Origin: Clostridiaceae bacterium
GTDB taxonomy: Bacteria > Bacillota > Clostridia > Peptostreptococcales > Peptostreptococcaceae
Length of the DNA stretch: 58,872 nt
Direction: 5' to 3'
NCBI GenBank assembly: GCA_902362365.1
Contig: CABIVQ010000014.1
Coordinates: 1-58,872, forward strand
The notes beneath the pieces were generated by a model, which did not search any database, was not told where the DNA came from, and saw only the letters and a list, made by a program, of their open reading frames with translations. Shown in pieces: positions 45,415 through 54,005 of the stretch. The position numbers and the translations under genes were made by a program. Within the stretch, counting starts at the first letter, position 1, and each line of letters starts with the position of its first letter.

Positions 45415-46461
45415 TTATTTTTTATCACTATTAGCATTCTTTGCTAATATTTCATCACCCTTTGCACGAATCTTATCATAAACTGCCTTCATATCTTCAT
45501 CTTTTGTATATTCAGCATGTAAGTCTTTCATCTTTTCTTGGAATGGCTTTATATCAGGGTAATAGAATTGAACTCCCATCTCTTCTGCTTTAGCTTTAGC
45601 ATCTGCTGCTGCATCTTCCCAAAGCTCTACCTCAAATTTATTCGCATAATCAGCCGCTTCCATTACAATTTGTGCTTCTTCCTTTGTTAACTTGTTATCT
45701 AATAAAGAAGTACTAGCAATTAATATATCAGGTAACATAGCATGCATATTATAAGAATAATGTTTAGCAACTTCCCCATGCTTATTATTTATTAGTGCTA
45801 ACTCATTATTTTCAGCCCCATCAATTACATTTTGTTGTAACCCTGTATAAACTTCTCCAAACGACATTGGAGTCGGAGAAGCTCCTAATGCTTGAAGCAT
45901 TTTTACATTTGTAGGACTTGTTTGAACTCTTATTTTTAAACCTTTTAAATCATCTGGCTCCATTATAGGTTTCTTAGTAGTATATATATTTCTCACTCCA
46001 GCATCAAACCAAGTTAATCCTACAAATCCACTTTGTCTTGTTGACTCATATACAGGCCCTATAATTTCTTCATCATTCATTACTTCATGATAATGCTCTG
46101 TACTATCCATTATATAAGGTAAATTTAAAACAGTGTAACTACTATTAAATGCTTCTAATGTTCCAAGACCTCCTATAACTAAATCAACTGCCCCTGTCTG
46201 AGCTAGTTCAACAGCTTGTGCTGTAGCACCTAACAATTCATTTGGAAATATCTGAACATCAATATCCCCATTTGTTTTTTCCTCTACATACTTTTCAAAC
46301 TCTAACATTGCTTTATGTTGAGGATGTTCTTCATTTTGACCATGCGCAACCCTTATAACTTTAACCTTTTTTTCTGCTCCATCGACTTTGCTACAACCTA
46401 TAGCACTGAATCCAATAGTAGCAGCCAGCAATAAAGCTGTAATACGTTTTCCTACCTTCAT
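45415..46461 (-). CDS. dctP: TRAP transporter substrate-binding lipoprotein
   Basis: DctP-family solute-binding protein with a lipobox (SAIGC, C23). The family core is present: GVRNIYTTKKPIMEPDDLKG, LKIRVQTSP with the carboxylate-binding Arg, and LGASPTPMSFGEVYTGLQQ. DctP proteins bind organic acids; the adjacent uxaC-uxaA-uxaB-kdgK-eda genes suggest glucuronate, galacturonate or fructuronate-type acids (inference). First gene of the transporter operon, with its own promoter and a perfect GTATAC operator upstream. Confidence 0.94.
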   Translation of the reverse strand: MKVGKRITALLLAATIGFSAIGCSKVDGAEKKVKVIRVAHGQNEEHPQHKAMLEFEKYVEEKTNGDIDVQIFPNELLGATAQAVELAQTGAVDLVIGGLGTLEAFNSSYTVLNLPYIMDSTEHYHEVMNDEEIIGPVYESTRQSGFVGLTWFDAGVRNIYTTKKPIMEPDDLKGLKIRVQTSPTNVKMLQALGASPTPMSFGEVYTGLQQNVIDGAENNELALINNKHGEVAKHYSYNMHAMLPDILIASTSLLDNKLTKEEAQIVMEAADYANKFEVELWEDAAADAKAKAEEMGVQFYYPDIKPFQEKMKDLHAEYTKDEDMKAVYDKIRAKGDEILAKNANSDKK

Positions 46462-46502
46462 TAAATATCCACCCTTCTTTATATATTTACTGTCCCTTTT
46501 TC

Positions 46503-46520
46503 ATTCTAGTATACTAGAAT
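46503..46520. promoter_or_regulatory. GntR-type operator upstream of dctP
   Basis: Perfect 18-bp palindrome ATTCTAGTATACTAGAAT located downstream of the predicted dctP -10 box. The core GTATAC recurs near eda and gntR. Confidence 0.8.
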
Positions 46521-46536
46521 AATTAAATATGTTAAC

Positions 46537-46565
46537 AATATAACATAAAGTTTTATAATTTTCAA
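46537..46565 (-). promoter_or_regulatory. dctP promoter
   Basis: TTGAAA (46560-46565), 17-base spacer, TATATT (46537-46542) on the minus strand with TG one base before the -10. The start would be near 46530, about 10 bases before the palindromic operator. Confidence 0.7.
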
Positions 46566-46611
46566 TTTCTTTACATTATTTTTTCTAATTTTTTTCATTT
46601 TTTCAATTAAG

Positions 46612-46642
46612 CCCCTGATTTTACATAAAGCAAAATCAGGGG
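46612..46642 (-). terminator. Hairpin at the end of the uronate operon
   Basis: Perfect 11-bp GC-containing stem CCCCTGATTTT/AAAATCAGGGG with a 9-base loop, 7 bases after the uxaC stop. The T tail on the minus strand is poor, so termination may be partial and some transcription could continue into dctP. Confidence 0.65.
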
Positions 46643-46649
46643 TATTTCA

Positions 46650-48074
46650 TTAATTTACTTTGCAATATTTAAATGCATTATTGTAACATATATTCTCTAC
46701 TATTTCTCCTAATATTTTCATATCTGCTGGATATTCTCCATTCTCTACTAATTCACCTATATAGTTACATAATATTCTTCTAAAATATTCATGTCTCGTA
46801 TAAGATAGGAAGCTACGAGAGTCTGTAAGCATTCCAACAAATTGACTTAATAATCCCAATTGAGATAACGCCATCATTTGTCTTTCCATTCCATCCTTTT
46901 GGTCATTAAACCACCATCCAGAACCAAATTGTATTTTACCCGCTATACCTCCACCTTGGAAGTTTCCAAGCATTGTTCCTAATACTTCATTATCCTTTGG
47001 ATTTAAGCAATATAATATAGTTTTAGGTAAATTATCTTCACCATCTAGTGTATCTAATAATCTAGATAAAGGCTGTGCTACTTCACCATCATCTATACTA
47101 TCAAATCCAACATCTGGACCTAATTTTTTATACATTCTAGTGTTATTATTTCTTAATGCACCTATATGTAACTGCATAACCATATTATGTTTAGAATATA
47201 TTCTACCTAAGTTAACCATAGTTAAAGTAGAGTATTTTTCTATTTCTTCTTGAGTTAAACATTCCCCATTTATAGCTTTCATAAATATAGCATTTACTTC
47301 TTCTTCATTTGTATTTCTGAAATAAACTCTATCCATAGCATGGTCAGTTATTGTACATCCATTTTCTACGAAGAATTCAATTCTTCTTTCTAGAACGTTC
47401 ATAAGCTCTGTATAGTTAGTTATTGTAGTATTTTCAGTAGCTCCTAACACTTTTATATAATCAGCAAATCCTTCATTTCCTATTTTTACTGCTTTATCAG
47501 GTCTTAATGTAGGTCTTACTTCACAGTCAAAGTTTTCATCTTGAGCTATTTTTATATGATGTTCTAAGTTATCAGCTGGATCATCAGTAGTTGCTATATA
47601 CTTTACATTTGATTTCTTTATTATGCTTCTGGCACTGAAATCATCACTTTGGATAACTTCATTACACCTATTCCATATTTCTTCTGCATTCTCTTCACTT
47701 AATACTTCTTCTACACCAAAGTATGTCTTTAACTCTAAATGAGACCAGTGATATATTGGGTTTCCTATTAAGTAAGGCATTGCTTTTGCAAAAGCTTTGA
47801 ATTTTTCAAAATCACTTTTACTTCCAGTAATATACTCCTCATCTATTCCAAAACTTCTCATTGCCCTCCACTTATAGTGATCTCCATATAACCATATTTC
47901 TGTTATATTGTTATACTTTTTATCTTCAGCAATCTCACTTGGTATTAAGTGACAATGGAAGTCAAATATAGGCATATTTTTTGCATGTTCATGATATAAA
48001 TATTTAGCTGTTTCATTTTGTAATAAGAAATCTTCATCCATAAATTTTTTAACCCTTGTAATATCTTTTAACAT
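46650..48074 (-). CDS. uxaC: Uronate isomerase
   Basis: Converts glucuronate to fructuronate and galacturonate to tagaturonate. 474 residues (E. coli UxaC is about 470). Amidohydrolase-related metal motif FDFHCHL (35-41), then the family stretches WRAMRSFGIDEEYI, CEVRPTLRPDKA, VMQLHIGALRNNN and MLTDSRSFLSYTRHEYFRR. Last gene of eda-kdgK-uxaB-uxaA-uxaC. Confidence 0.96.
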   Translation of the reverse strand: MLKDITRVKKFMDEDFLLQNETAKYLYHEHAKNMPIFDFHCHLIPSEIAEDKKYNNITEIWLYGDHYKWRAMRSFGIDEEYITGSKSDFEKFKAFAKAMPYLIGNPIYHWSHLELKTYFGVEEVLSEENAEEIWNRCNEVIQSDDFSARSIIKKSNVKYIATTDDPADNLEHHIKIAQDENFDCEVRPTLRPDKAVKIGNEGFADYIKVLGATENTTITNYTELMNVLERRIEFFVENGCTITDHAMDRVYFRNTNEEEVNAIFMKAINGECLTQEEIEKYSTLTMVNLGRIYSKHNMVMQLHIGALRNNNTRMYKKLGPDVGFDSIDDGEVAQPLSRLLDTLDGEDNLPKTILYCLNPKDNEVLGTMLGNFQGGGIAGKIQFGSGWWFNDQKDGMERQMMALSQLGLLSQFVGMLTDSRSFLSYTRHEYFRRILCNYIGELVENGEYPADMKILGEIVENICYNNAFKYCKVN

Positions 48075-48092
48075 ATTTATAGCCCCCTTTTA

Positions 48093-49580
48093 TTATAAAG
48101 TTACACCGTCTTTTAATATTGATATTTCTCTATATCCATTCTTTTCATTTTGCGCTATATATTTTCCTGAAGCTGTATCAAGTATAAGATTAAAGAATGA
48201 ATCGTCTACAGATTGTGCATCTTTTGTTTCTATTAACTCTCCAGCATTAAAGTCTATCCAATGTTTCTTCTTATTATATAAATCTGTATTAGTAGATATT
48301 TTTAAAGTTGGAACTGAACCTCCAAAAGGTGTTCCTCTACCAGTTGTAAATAAAACCATGTGAGCTCCAGCTGCTGCTAGAACTGTTACTGCCACTTGAT
48401 CATTCCCTGGACCATAAAGTAAATTAAGTCCTGTTTTAACTGCTCTTTCACCATAACCAAGTACATCTGTTACTATAGCTTTTCCGCCTTTTTGAACACA
48501 ACCTAATGATTTTTCTTCTAGAGTTGTTATTCCACCCTTTTTGTTTCCTGGAGATGGATTTTCATATATTACTTGGTCATATCTTATAAAGTATTTTTTA
48601 AAGTCGTTTATTAAATCAACACTTTTATCAAATACATCCTTGTTTACTGCTCTATCAAATAATATCGTTTCAGCCCCAAACATTTCTGGTACTTCAGTTT
48701 GTATAGATGTTCCACCTAAAGCAACTATTTCATCTGATAATCTTCCTAAAAGTGGATTTGCTGTTATACCAGAGAATGCATCTGATCCTCCACATTTAAG
48801 ACCAATCTTTAATTTAGATATATGTACATCTTCTCTTTCAAATTTAGAAGCATATTCTACTAATTCTGATATTAATTTTTTTCCTTCTTCTATTTCATCT
48901 TCGACATCTTGTATATTTAAGAATTTAATTCTATCATGATTGATAGGTTCCAATATTTCTTTAAAACTTGCTAAAGTATTATTTTCACATCCAAGGCCTA
49001 CAACTAAAACCCCCGCTGCATTTGGATGATTTACTAATCCTGAAAGTATTTTTCTTGTATTCTCTAAATCATTACCTAATTGAGAACATCCATGTGGATG
49101 CTCAAAGTAATGAACGCCGTCAACTTTATCATTTATAAGCTTATTTCCTTCTTTAACTAATAAAGCGCATGTTTTATTTATGCATCCAACTGTATTTATG
49201 ACCCATATTTCATTTCTAATTCCAACATCTCCATTTTCACGAACATATCCTTTAAAGAAAATGTCTTCATCCCTTTTAGGTTGATTTAAGTCATTTTTAT
49301 TGAATTCATACTCTAATATACCATCTAATCCAGTACTCATATTATGAGAATGTATCCACTCTCCAATTTTTATATTTTCCTTAGCTTTACCTATGCTATA
49401 TCCATACTTTAATACATCATTTCCCTTAGATATTTCCTTTACTGCCACCTTATGACCTTTTGGAGTATCTTGTAATAATGTTATATTGTTATCATCTAAG
49501 CTGATAGTGTCTCCCTTGACACCATCAGCTAACAGTACAACTACATCATCTTCTTTATTTATCTTAATGAACTGGCTCAT
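48093..49580 (-). CDS. uxaA: Altronate dehydratase
   Basis: Dehydrates altronate to 2-keto-3-deoxygluconate, iron dependent. 495 residues, the same length as the E. coli enzyme. N-terminal SAF domain (about 1-95) and UxaA catalytic part: EHPHGCSQLGNDLENT, GLGCENNTL, KCGGSDAFSGITANP, TTGRGTPFGGS. The upstream in-frame ATG (49622) lies far inside uxaB. The chosen ATG follows GGAGAAGG and overlaps the uxaB end by 17 bases, so translation is coupled. Confidence 0.94.
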   Translation of the reverse strand: MSQFIKINKEDDVVVLLADGVKGDTISLDDNNITLLQDTPKGHKVAVKEISKGNDVLKYGYSIGKAKENIKIGEWIHSHNMSTGLDGILEYEFNKNDLNQPKRDEDIFFKGYVRENGDVGIRNEIWVINTVGCINKTCALLVKEGNKLINDKVDGVHYFEHPHGCSQLGNDLENTRKILSGLVNHPNAAGVLVVGLGCENNTLASFKEILEPINHDRIKFLNIQDVEDEIEEGKKLISELVEYASKFEREDVHISKLKIGLKCGGSDAFSGITANPLLGRLSDEIVALGGTSIQTEVPEMFGAETILFDRAVNKDVFDKSVDLINDFKKYFIRYDQVIYENPSPGNKKGGITTLEEKSLGCVQKGGKAIVTDVLGYGERAVKTGLNLLYGPGNDQVAVTVLAAAGAHMVLFTTGRGTPFGGSVPTLKISTNTDLYNKKKHWIDFNAGELIETKDAQSVDDSFFNLILDTASGKYIAQNEKNGYREISILKDGVTL

Positions 49581-51057
49581 ATTCCTTCTCCATTGTTTGT
49601 AATTTTTCAGTAATAACTTCAACTATGTTTAAATACGTAGCTAAGTCCTCGCCCCAAAGTTTTGATTCACTTAATATATGTCTTACATATTCTTCATTCT
49701 TTTCTTCAAACTTAGAATGTGCTTCACTCATAAATTCTAATACTTCTGGAGTATCGAATACTTTATACTCATTTCCATTAAAATCATGACCTATATATCC
49801 ATTTTCTGTTTTTTCTATTTGATAGAATCTTAAAAGTCCTGCTAAACCTACCATCATATTTTCCGGTAATTTATTATTCTCTTCTATGAAAGACTTCACT
49901 GTCGGCCATAATCTATTTTGGAACTTAGACACTGAATTCATAGATATTGATTCTAATTTATGTTTTATATGCGGATTTCTAAATCTTCCAAGTACAGTAG
50001 ATGCAAATTCTTCTTTATTTCCTGTTCTATTTTTTAATGAAGGCAATATTTCTTTTTCTAATGTTTCATTTAAATATGCTTTCATTGTTTCATTTTCTAC
50101 AACTTCATCAACTTGATTAAATCCTTTTAATATACTTTGTGGTGTTATTAATGTGTGAGATCCATTTAAGATTCTAACTTTTAATAATTGAGTATCATGT
50201 AAAGATTCTAACCACTGTACATTAAGTCCAGTTGCATTTAGTGGTAATATATTATCTAGTTCTTCACTTCCTTCTATAGCCCATAAAAAGTATGGTTCAC
50301 ACATAGACATTGCGCCATCTTTATATCCTAATCTTTCAAAATAAGCTTGTGAATCTTCTCTTGGGTAACCAGGAACTATTCTATCAACTAAATTATTTAA
50401 GAATACACAATTCTCTTCAACCCAAGTCTTGAACTCTTCTGATGCTCCAAAATCTTCAGAATGCTTAGCTACAAACTCTTTTAACACTCTTCCATTTTCT
50501 GCAACTAGTTCACAAGGGAATATAAGAAGTTTTTTAGAAATATTGCCTAAAACTTCAAATCTATGCATTAAGAATGCAGTAAGCTTACCTGGGTATAAAC
50601 CTTCTGTACATACATTTTCAAGTTCTACTTTTTTGTAAGCAAGTCCAGCTTCAGTAGTATTTGATATTACAACTTCTAAACTTTCTTGTTCTGCTATTTT
50701 CATAAAAGTATCCCATTCTGCATTATAATTAAATACTTTTGAAAATACAGATATTACATCTTGTTCAAATACCTCTGTATCACCCTTAAACCCTCTTTGA
50801 ATTACTGTATATAAATTATCTTGAGACTTTAGTGTATTTATTTTTCCATCATGGTTTAAAGGACAAGTTAATGCTATTGATCCATCATACTTTCCTGCTT
50901 TTATTGCTTGGTCTACCATCCAATCAAAGAATGACATTAAGAAGTTTCCTTCTCCTACTTGCATTATTTTTATCGGACTGTTTAATACCTTTTCATGATG
51001 CGCTCTTTGAGATTCAGTTAAGCAATCCATACTTAAATTTCTTATTTCATTACTCAT
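49564..51057 (-). CDS. uxaB: Tagaturonate reductase (altronate oxidoreductase)
   Basis: NADH-dependent reduction of tagaturonate to altronate. Mannitol-dehydrogenase-type family, 497 residues: GEGNFLMSFFDWMVDQ (N-terminal nucleotide region), ISNTTEAGL, LNGSHTLITP and FRNPHIKHKL. Together with uxaC and uxaA it defines the galacturonate branch; no uxuA or uxuB for the glucuronate branch is in the window. Confidence 0.95.
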   Translation of the reverse strand: MSNEIRNLSMDCLTESQRAHHEKVLNSPIKIMQVGEGNFLMSFFDWMVDQAIKAGKYDGSIALTCPLNHDGKINTLKSQDNLYTVIQRGFKGDTEVFEQDVISVFSKVFNYNAEWDTFMKIAEQESLEVVISNTTEAGLAYKKVELENVCTEGLYPGKLTAFLMHRFEVLGNISKKLLIFPCELVAENGRVLKEFVAKHSEDFGASEEFKTWVEENCVFLNNLVDRIVPGYPREDSQAYFERLGYKDGAMSMCEPYFLWAIEGSEELDNILPLNATGLNVQWLESLHDTQLLKVRILNGSHTLITPQSILKGFNQVDEVVENETMKAYLNETLEKEILPSLKNRTGNKEEFASTVLGRFRNPHIKHKLESISMNSVSKFQNRLWPTVKSFIEENNKLPENMMVGLAGLLRFYQIEKTENGYIGHDFNGNEYKVFDTPEVLEFMSEAHSKFEEKNEEYVRHILSESKLWGEDLATYLNIVEVITEKLQTMEKEYEPVH

Positions 51058-51089
51058 ATTAATTTATCTCCCTTTACATATTGAAAATT

Positions 51090-52121
51090 TTACCTTTTTA
51101 TATTTTGTAATCCTGATGTCATAAGTGTCTCAACATCATCTAAACAAACTAAGTTTATATCACCTTGAATACTATGTTTTAAAACGCTCGCGCAAGTTGC
51201 AAATTCTACTACATCTTCATTATTTAATTTTTTTAACAACCCATGTAATATACCGGCTGTATAAGAATCACCTCCGCCAACTCTATCTAATATGTCAAAG
51301 GTATATAATTTTGATTTATTTAACTTTTCTCCATCGAATAAAAATCCTTGTAGTGAATTATTATTTACTGTGTTAACTTTTCTTTTTGTACATGATGCAT
51401 ATTGTAAATTAGGGTAATTATCAAATAACTTCTTATATAATGAAGTTAAACAATCTTCAAATTCCAATCCTTCATCCACTTCATACTCTAATATATTTTT
51501 AAAATCTAATATACCTAAAAATGCAATATCCACAAATGGAAGTATTTCAAACATGAACTCTCTAGCTTCTTCTAAGCTCCATAGCTTCGATCTGAAGTTT
51601 GAATCATAAGAAACAACTATATTTCTTTTCTTAGCTTCCTTTGCAATTTCTAAAGTTAAATCTTTTATCTCTTTACTTAATGCAGGATTTATGCCTGACA
51701 CATGAATTAACTTTACATCATTTAGCATTTCTTCTATATTAAATTCATTCCTTTTAGCTAACGATATAGCTGAATATTTTCTATCATATGTAACATCAGA
51801 ATTTCTAAGTCCATTACCTTGTTCTAAGAAGTAAATCCCTAGTCTTCCTTCTCCCTTTATAATTTCCTTAGTATAAATTCCAAAAGAATTCAAATCTCTT
51901 ATTACTTTTTCTCCTAATGTATTATCTGGTACCTTTGTAACAAATTTTGTATCATGTCCAAACATACTTAAACTACAGATAACATTTGCTTCTCCACCAG
52001 CATAAGTAGCATCAAAAGAATTTGCCTGTATTACTTTTTGAAAACCTGGAGGTGTAAGTCTTAGCATAACTTCACCAAAACCTAAAACCTTTCCATTATT
52101 ATTAACTTCTAATCTTTTCAA
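51090..52121 (-). CDS. kdgK: 2-dehydro-3-deoxygluconokinase
   Basis: PfkB-family kinase making KDPG from 2-keto-3-deoxygluconate. N-terminal GFGEVMLRLTPPG and YAGGEANV; C-terminal DRVGGGDSYTAG with catalytic Asp, the DRVGGGD form typical of KdgK. The only suitable start is TTG at 52121, inside the end of eda (20-base overlap), with AAGGAG 13 bases away; translation probably depends on coupling to eda. Confidence 0.93.
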   Translation of the reverse strand: MKRLEVNNNGKVLGFGEVMLRLTPPGFQKVIQANSFDATYAGGEANVICSLSMFGHDTKFVTKVPDNTLGEKVIRDLNSFGIYTKEIIKGEGRLGIYFLEQGNGLRNSDVTYDRKYSAISLAKRNEFNIEEMLNDVKLIHVSGINPALSKEIKDLTLEIAKEAKKRNIVVSYDSNFRSKLWSLEEAREFMFEILPFVDIAFLGILDFKNILEYEVDEGLEFEDCLTSLYKKLFDNYPNLQYASCTKRKVNTVNNNSLQGFLFDGEKLNKSKLYTFDILDRVGGGDSYTAGILHGLLKKLNNEDVVEFATCASVLKHSIQGDINLVCLDDVETLMTSGLQNIKR

Positions 52122-52713
52122 TTTTATTTACAAACTCCTTAGCTAAATTTTCTATGTCTTTTAAGCTTCCTGAATTAAATAAAGAACTTCCTACCCCTAC
52201 ACAAGAAACTCCCATTTTAAACCATTCATCTATATTATCTATACTAACTCCGCCTGTAGGCATTATTTCAACATGAGGAATTGGTGCTTTAACAGCTTTA
52301 ACATACTTAGCTCCAAATACATCTCCTGGGAATAACTTAACCATTTTATTTCCTTTTTCTAAGGCATACATTATTTCAGTTACAGTCATGCATCCTGGTA
52401 AATATACAACTCCCAATTCTTTACATATATCACTTACTTCATCTGAAAATCCTGGACTAACTACATATTCAGCACCAGCTTCAATAGCATCTTTGGCCAT
52501 TTTACCATTAAGTACACTACCTATACCTACTAAAGCATCTTTATAATTCTTTTTAACCTCTTTTATAAGTTCTACTACATTAGGTATTGTATAAGTTAGC
52601 TCTAAGGCTTTAATACCTCCATTCAAGCATGCATTAACATACCCCAATGCTTCCTCATGGTCTTTCGCTCTAATAACTGCTACTATTCCTTCTTTTTTTA
52701 GTTTACTTAACAT
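52102..52713 (-). CDS. eda: KDPG (and probably KHG) aldolase
   Basis: Splits 2-keto-3-deoxy-6-phosphogluconate into pyruvate and glyceraldehyde-3-phosphate. Class I aldolase barrel of 203 residues: IRAKDHEEA, GIKALELTYT (catalytic Glu), GIGSVLN, SPGF, and MVKLFPGD with the Schiff-base Lys. First gene of the uronate operon. ATG follows GGGAGG at 5 bases. A nine-codon ORF ends on that ribosome site. Confidence 0.95.
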   Translation of the reverse strand: MLSKLKKEGIVAVIRAKDHEEALGYVNACLNGGIKALELTYTIPNVVELIKEVKKNYKDALVGIGSVLNGKMAKDAIEAGAEYVVSPGFSDEVSDICKELGVVYLPGCMTVTEIMYALEKGNKMVKLFPGDVFGAKYVKAVKAPIPHVEIMPTGGVSIDNIDEWFKMGVSCVGVGSSLFNSGSLKDIENLAKEFVNKIEKIRS

Positions 52714-52723
52714 ACGAACCTCC

Positions 52724-52753
52724 CTAATAACCTTGTATACCAGTTTGTTTCAT
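52724..52753 (-). CDS. Possible nine-residue upstream ORF of eda
   Basis: ATG at 52753 with TTGGAGA 8 bases upstream reads MKQTGIQGY and stops at TAG, whose G begins the GGGAGG of eda. It overlaps the third GTATAC element (52735-52740). It could feed ribosomes to eda or block its ribosome site; equally it may be coincidence. Confidence 0.35.
   Translation of the reverse strand: MKQTGIQGY
52732..52743. promoter_or_regulatory. GTATAC operator, downstream site of eda
   Basis: CTTGTATACCAG, a near-palindrome of the same family as the dctP operator, about 20 bases before the eda ATG and far downstream of the promoter. Suited to roadblock or DNA-loop repression. Confidence 0.6.
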
Positions 52754-52895
52754 ATAAAAATTCTCCAATTATATATTATCATTGAGTTTTAATCATAAAC
52801 TATACTATATATACTAATTTATAATTATTTTCTATGAATCTTTTAACTAGTATTATAGTTTATATTTACATACAAGAAATCATTTTCTCTTTACC

Positions 52896-52909
52896 ACTTG
52901 TATACCAAT
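52896..52909. promoter_or_regulatory. GTATAC operator at the eda transcription start
   Basis: ACTTGTATACCAAT type element (GTATAC 52900-52905), about 12 bases beyond the -10 box. A repressor here would block initiation or clearance. Confidence 0.7.
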
Positions 52910-52917
52910 ATAGTTCA

Positions 52918-52945
52918 ATTATACAATATTTTTAAATTTTTTCAA
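52918..52945 (-). promoter_or_regulatory. Promoter of the eda-uxaC operon
   Basis: TTGAAA (52940-52945), 16-base spacer, perfect TATAAT (52918-52923) on the minus strand. It implies a leader of roughly 200 bases before eda. Confidence 0.75.
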
Positions 52946-52987
52946 TATTTTACTTATTATTTTATTAAAAAAATTTATTTTTATCAA

Positions 52988-53001
52988 ACTTGTATACATC
53001 T
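52988..53001. promoter_or_regulatory. GTATAC operator upstream of the eda promoter
   Basis: AACTTGTATACATC type element (GTATAC 52992-52997), about 50 bases upstream of the -35 box, so eda is flanked by sites on both sides. Confidence 0.6.
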
Positions 53002-53022
53002 TCATAAATAAACTATAATCTA

Positions 53023-53059
53023 AAAAAAGATGTGATCATAAATTAATCACATCTTTTTT
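53023..53059 (-). terminator. Terminator of the gntR gene
   Basis: Perfect 14-bp arms AAAAAAGATGTGAT and complement with a 9-base loop, followed by T on the minus strand. It separates gntR from the eda promoter. Confidence 0.9.
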
Positions 53060-53084
53060 AATATTTTCATGCATCACGTACTTT

Positions 53085-53771
53085 TTACTTAAAATATTTA
53101 GATATTTCCTCATCATGCTTTATTAGATAATCCCAACTCTTCATTGAAAACTTCATATGTTTATCTATTAATTCTTCTACCTTACTTATATCTTTATTAT
53201 TAATAACATTTAAAAATTCTCTATGCTGCTCCACTACCGATTTTTTAGAATCTTTTTTCTGAGTTAGCAATCTCATTCTATTGTAATGAGTACTTATATT
53301 TAGTATACTACTCCATACATGTGTTTTATTAACCCCTGCAAATAATAATTCATGGAAACTAGTATCCAACTTGTGAAATTCAGTTTCTCCACCCTCCATA
53401 TTAGCTATTATTTCTTGTGCAAATAAGTTTTTCTCTAAATCTATCATTATTTCATGTGGGAAGTTTTCACATGCTAATTTTAGCACTTTCTCTTCTACAG
53501 CAAATCTCATAAACAACGCTTCATCTATTAAATCAATATCTATAAGAGATACATATGTACCAGATTGAGGCTTTACTTCTATTAAATGTTCACTTTTCAA
53601 TCTCATTATTACTTCTCTTATTGGAGTTCTTGATAAATTTAGTTTTTCTGCTAACTCAAGCTCACTTAATAGTTCACCCGGCTTTAACTCTAAAGACATT
53701 ATATTTTCTTTTAGAACTCTATATGCATACTCTTTTCCTGTCTCTTTGTCTTTTCTTTCATATAGTATCAA
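53085..53771 (-). CDS. GntR/FadR-type regulator of uronate genes
   Basis: N-terminal winged helix (about 10-75; LSELELAEKLNLSRTPIREV) and C-terminal FCD ligand domain (about 85-215) with candidate metal or ligand His residues. FCD-type GntR proteins include UxuR, ExuR and KdgR-like regulators that respond to uronates or their products. The start is TTG, well placed after AGGGGGTGAG. A GTATAC palindrome overlaps its own -10 box, indicating autoregulation, and similar sites lie at eda and dctP. Confidence 0.9.
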   Translation of the reverse strand: MILYERKDKETGKEYAYRVLKENIMSLELKPGELLSELELAEKLNLSRTPIREVIMRLKSEHLIEVKPQSGTYVSLIDIDLIDEALFMRFAVEEKVLKLACENFPHEIMIDLEKNLFAQEIIANMEGGETEFHKLDTSFHELLFAGVNKTHVWSSILNISTHYNRMRLLTQKKDSKKSVVEQHREFLNVINNKDISKVEELIDKHMKFSMKSWDYLIKHDEEISKYFK

Positions 53772-53821
53772 TGTAGCTCACCCCCTAAATATAATCATAC
53801 TATATTTATCTAAAATTCTAT

Positions 53822-53835
53822 AACTAGTATACTAA
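53822..53835. promoter_or_regulatory. GTATAC operator overlapping the gntR -10
   Basis: AACTAGTATACTAA type element (GTATAC 53827-53832), matching the dctP palindrome at the central 10 bases CTAGTATACT. It covers the -10 box of gntR. Confidence 0.7.
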
Positions 53836-53853
53836 ACATAAAAAATAAATCAA
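53826..53853 (-). promoter_or_regulatory. gntR promoter
   Basis: TTGATT (53848-53853), 16-base spacer, TATACT (53826-53831) on the minus strand. The -10 is embedded in the operator. Confidence 0.65.
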
Positions 53854-53894
53854 GTTTATACATTATTACGTTAGAACCAATTTCTATAAGTAAA

Positions 53895-53931
53895 AGGCAG
53901 ATAAAATTCTTTTATAAAAATTTATCTGCCT
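53895..53931. terminator. Terminator between the ABC exporter and gntR
   Basis: AGGCAGATAAA/TTTATCTGCCT arms (11 bp) with a 15-base loop and CTTTTT on the plus side, TTTTA on the minus side. It lies about 75 bases past the exporter stop and before the gntR promoter. Confidence 0.7.
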
Positions 53932-54005
53932 CTTTTTGTTATGTTTATTTATATTGTAAAGCTTATATTATTTTAATTTATATTCTCTAATTAATCAATA
54001 TTAAT

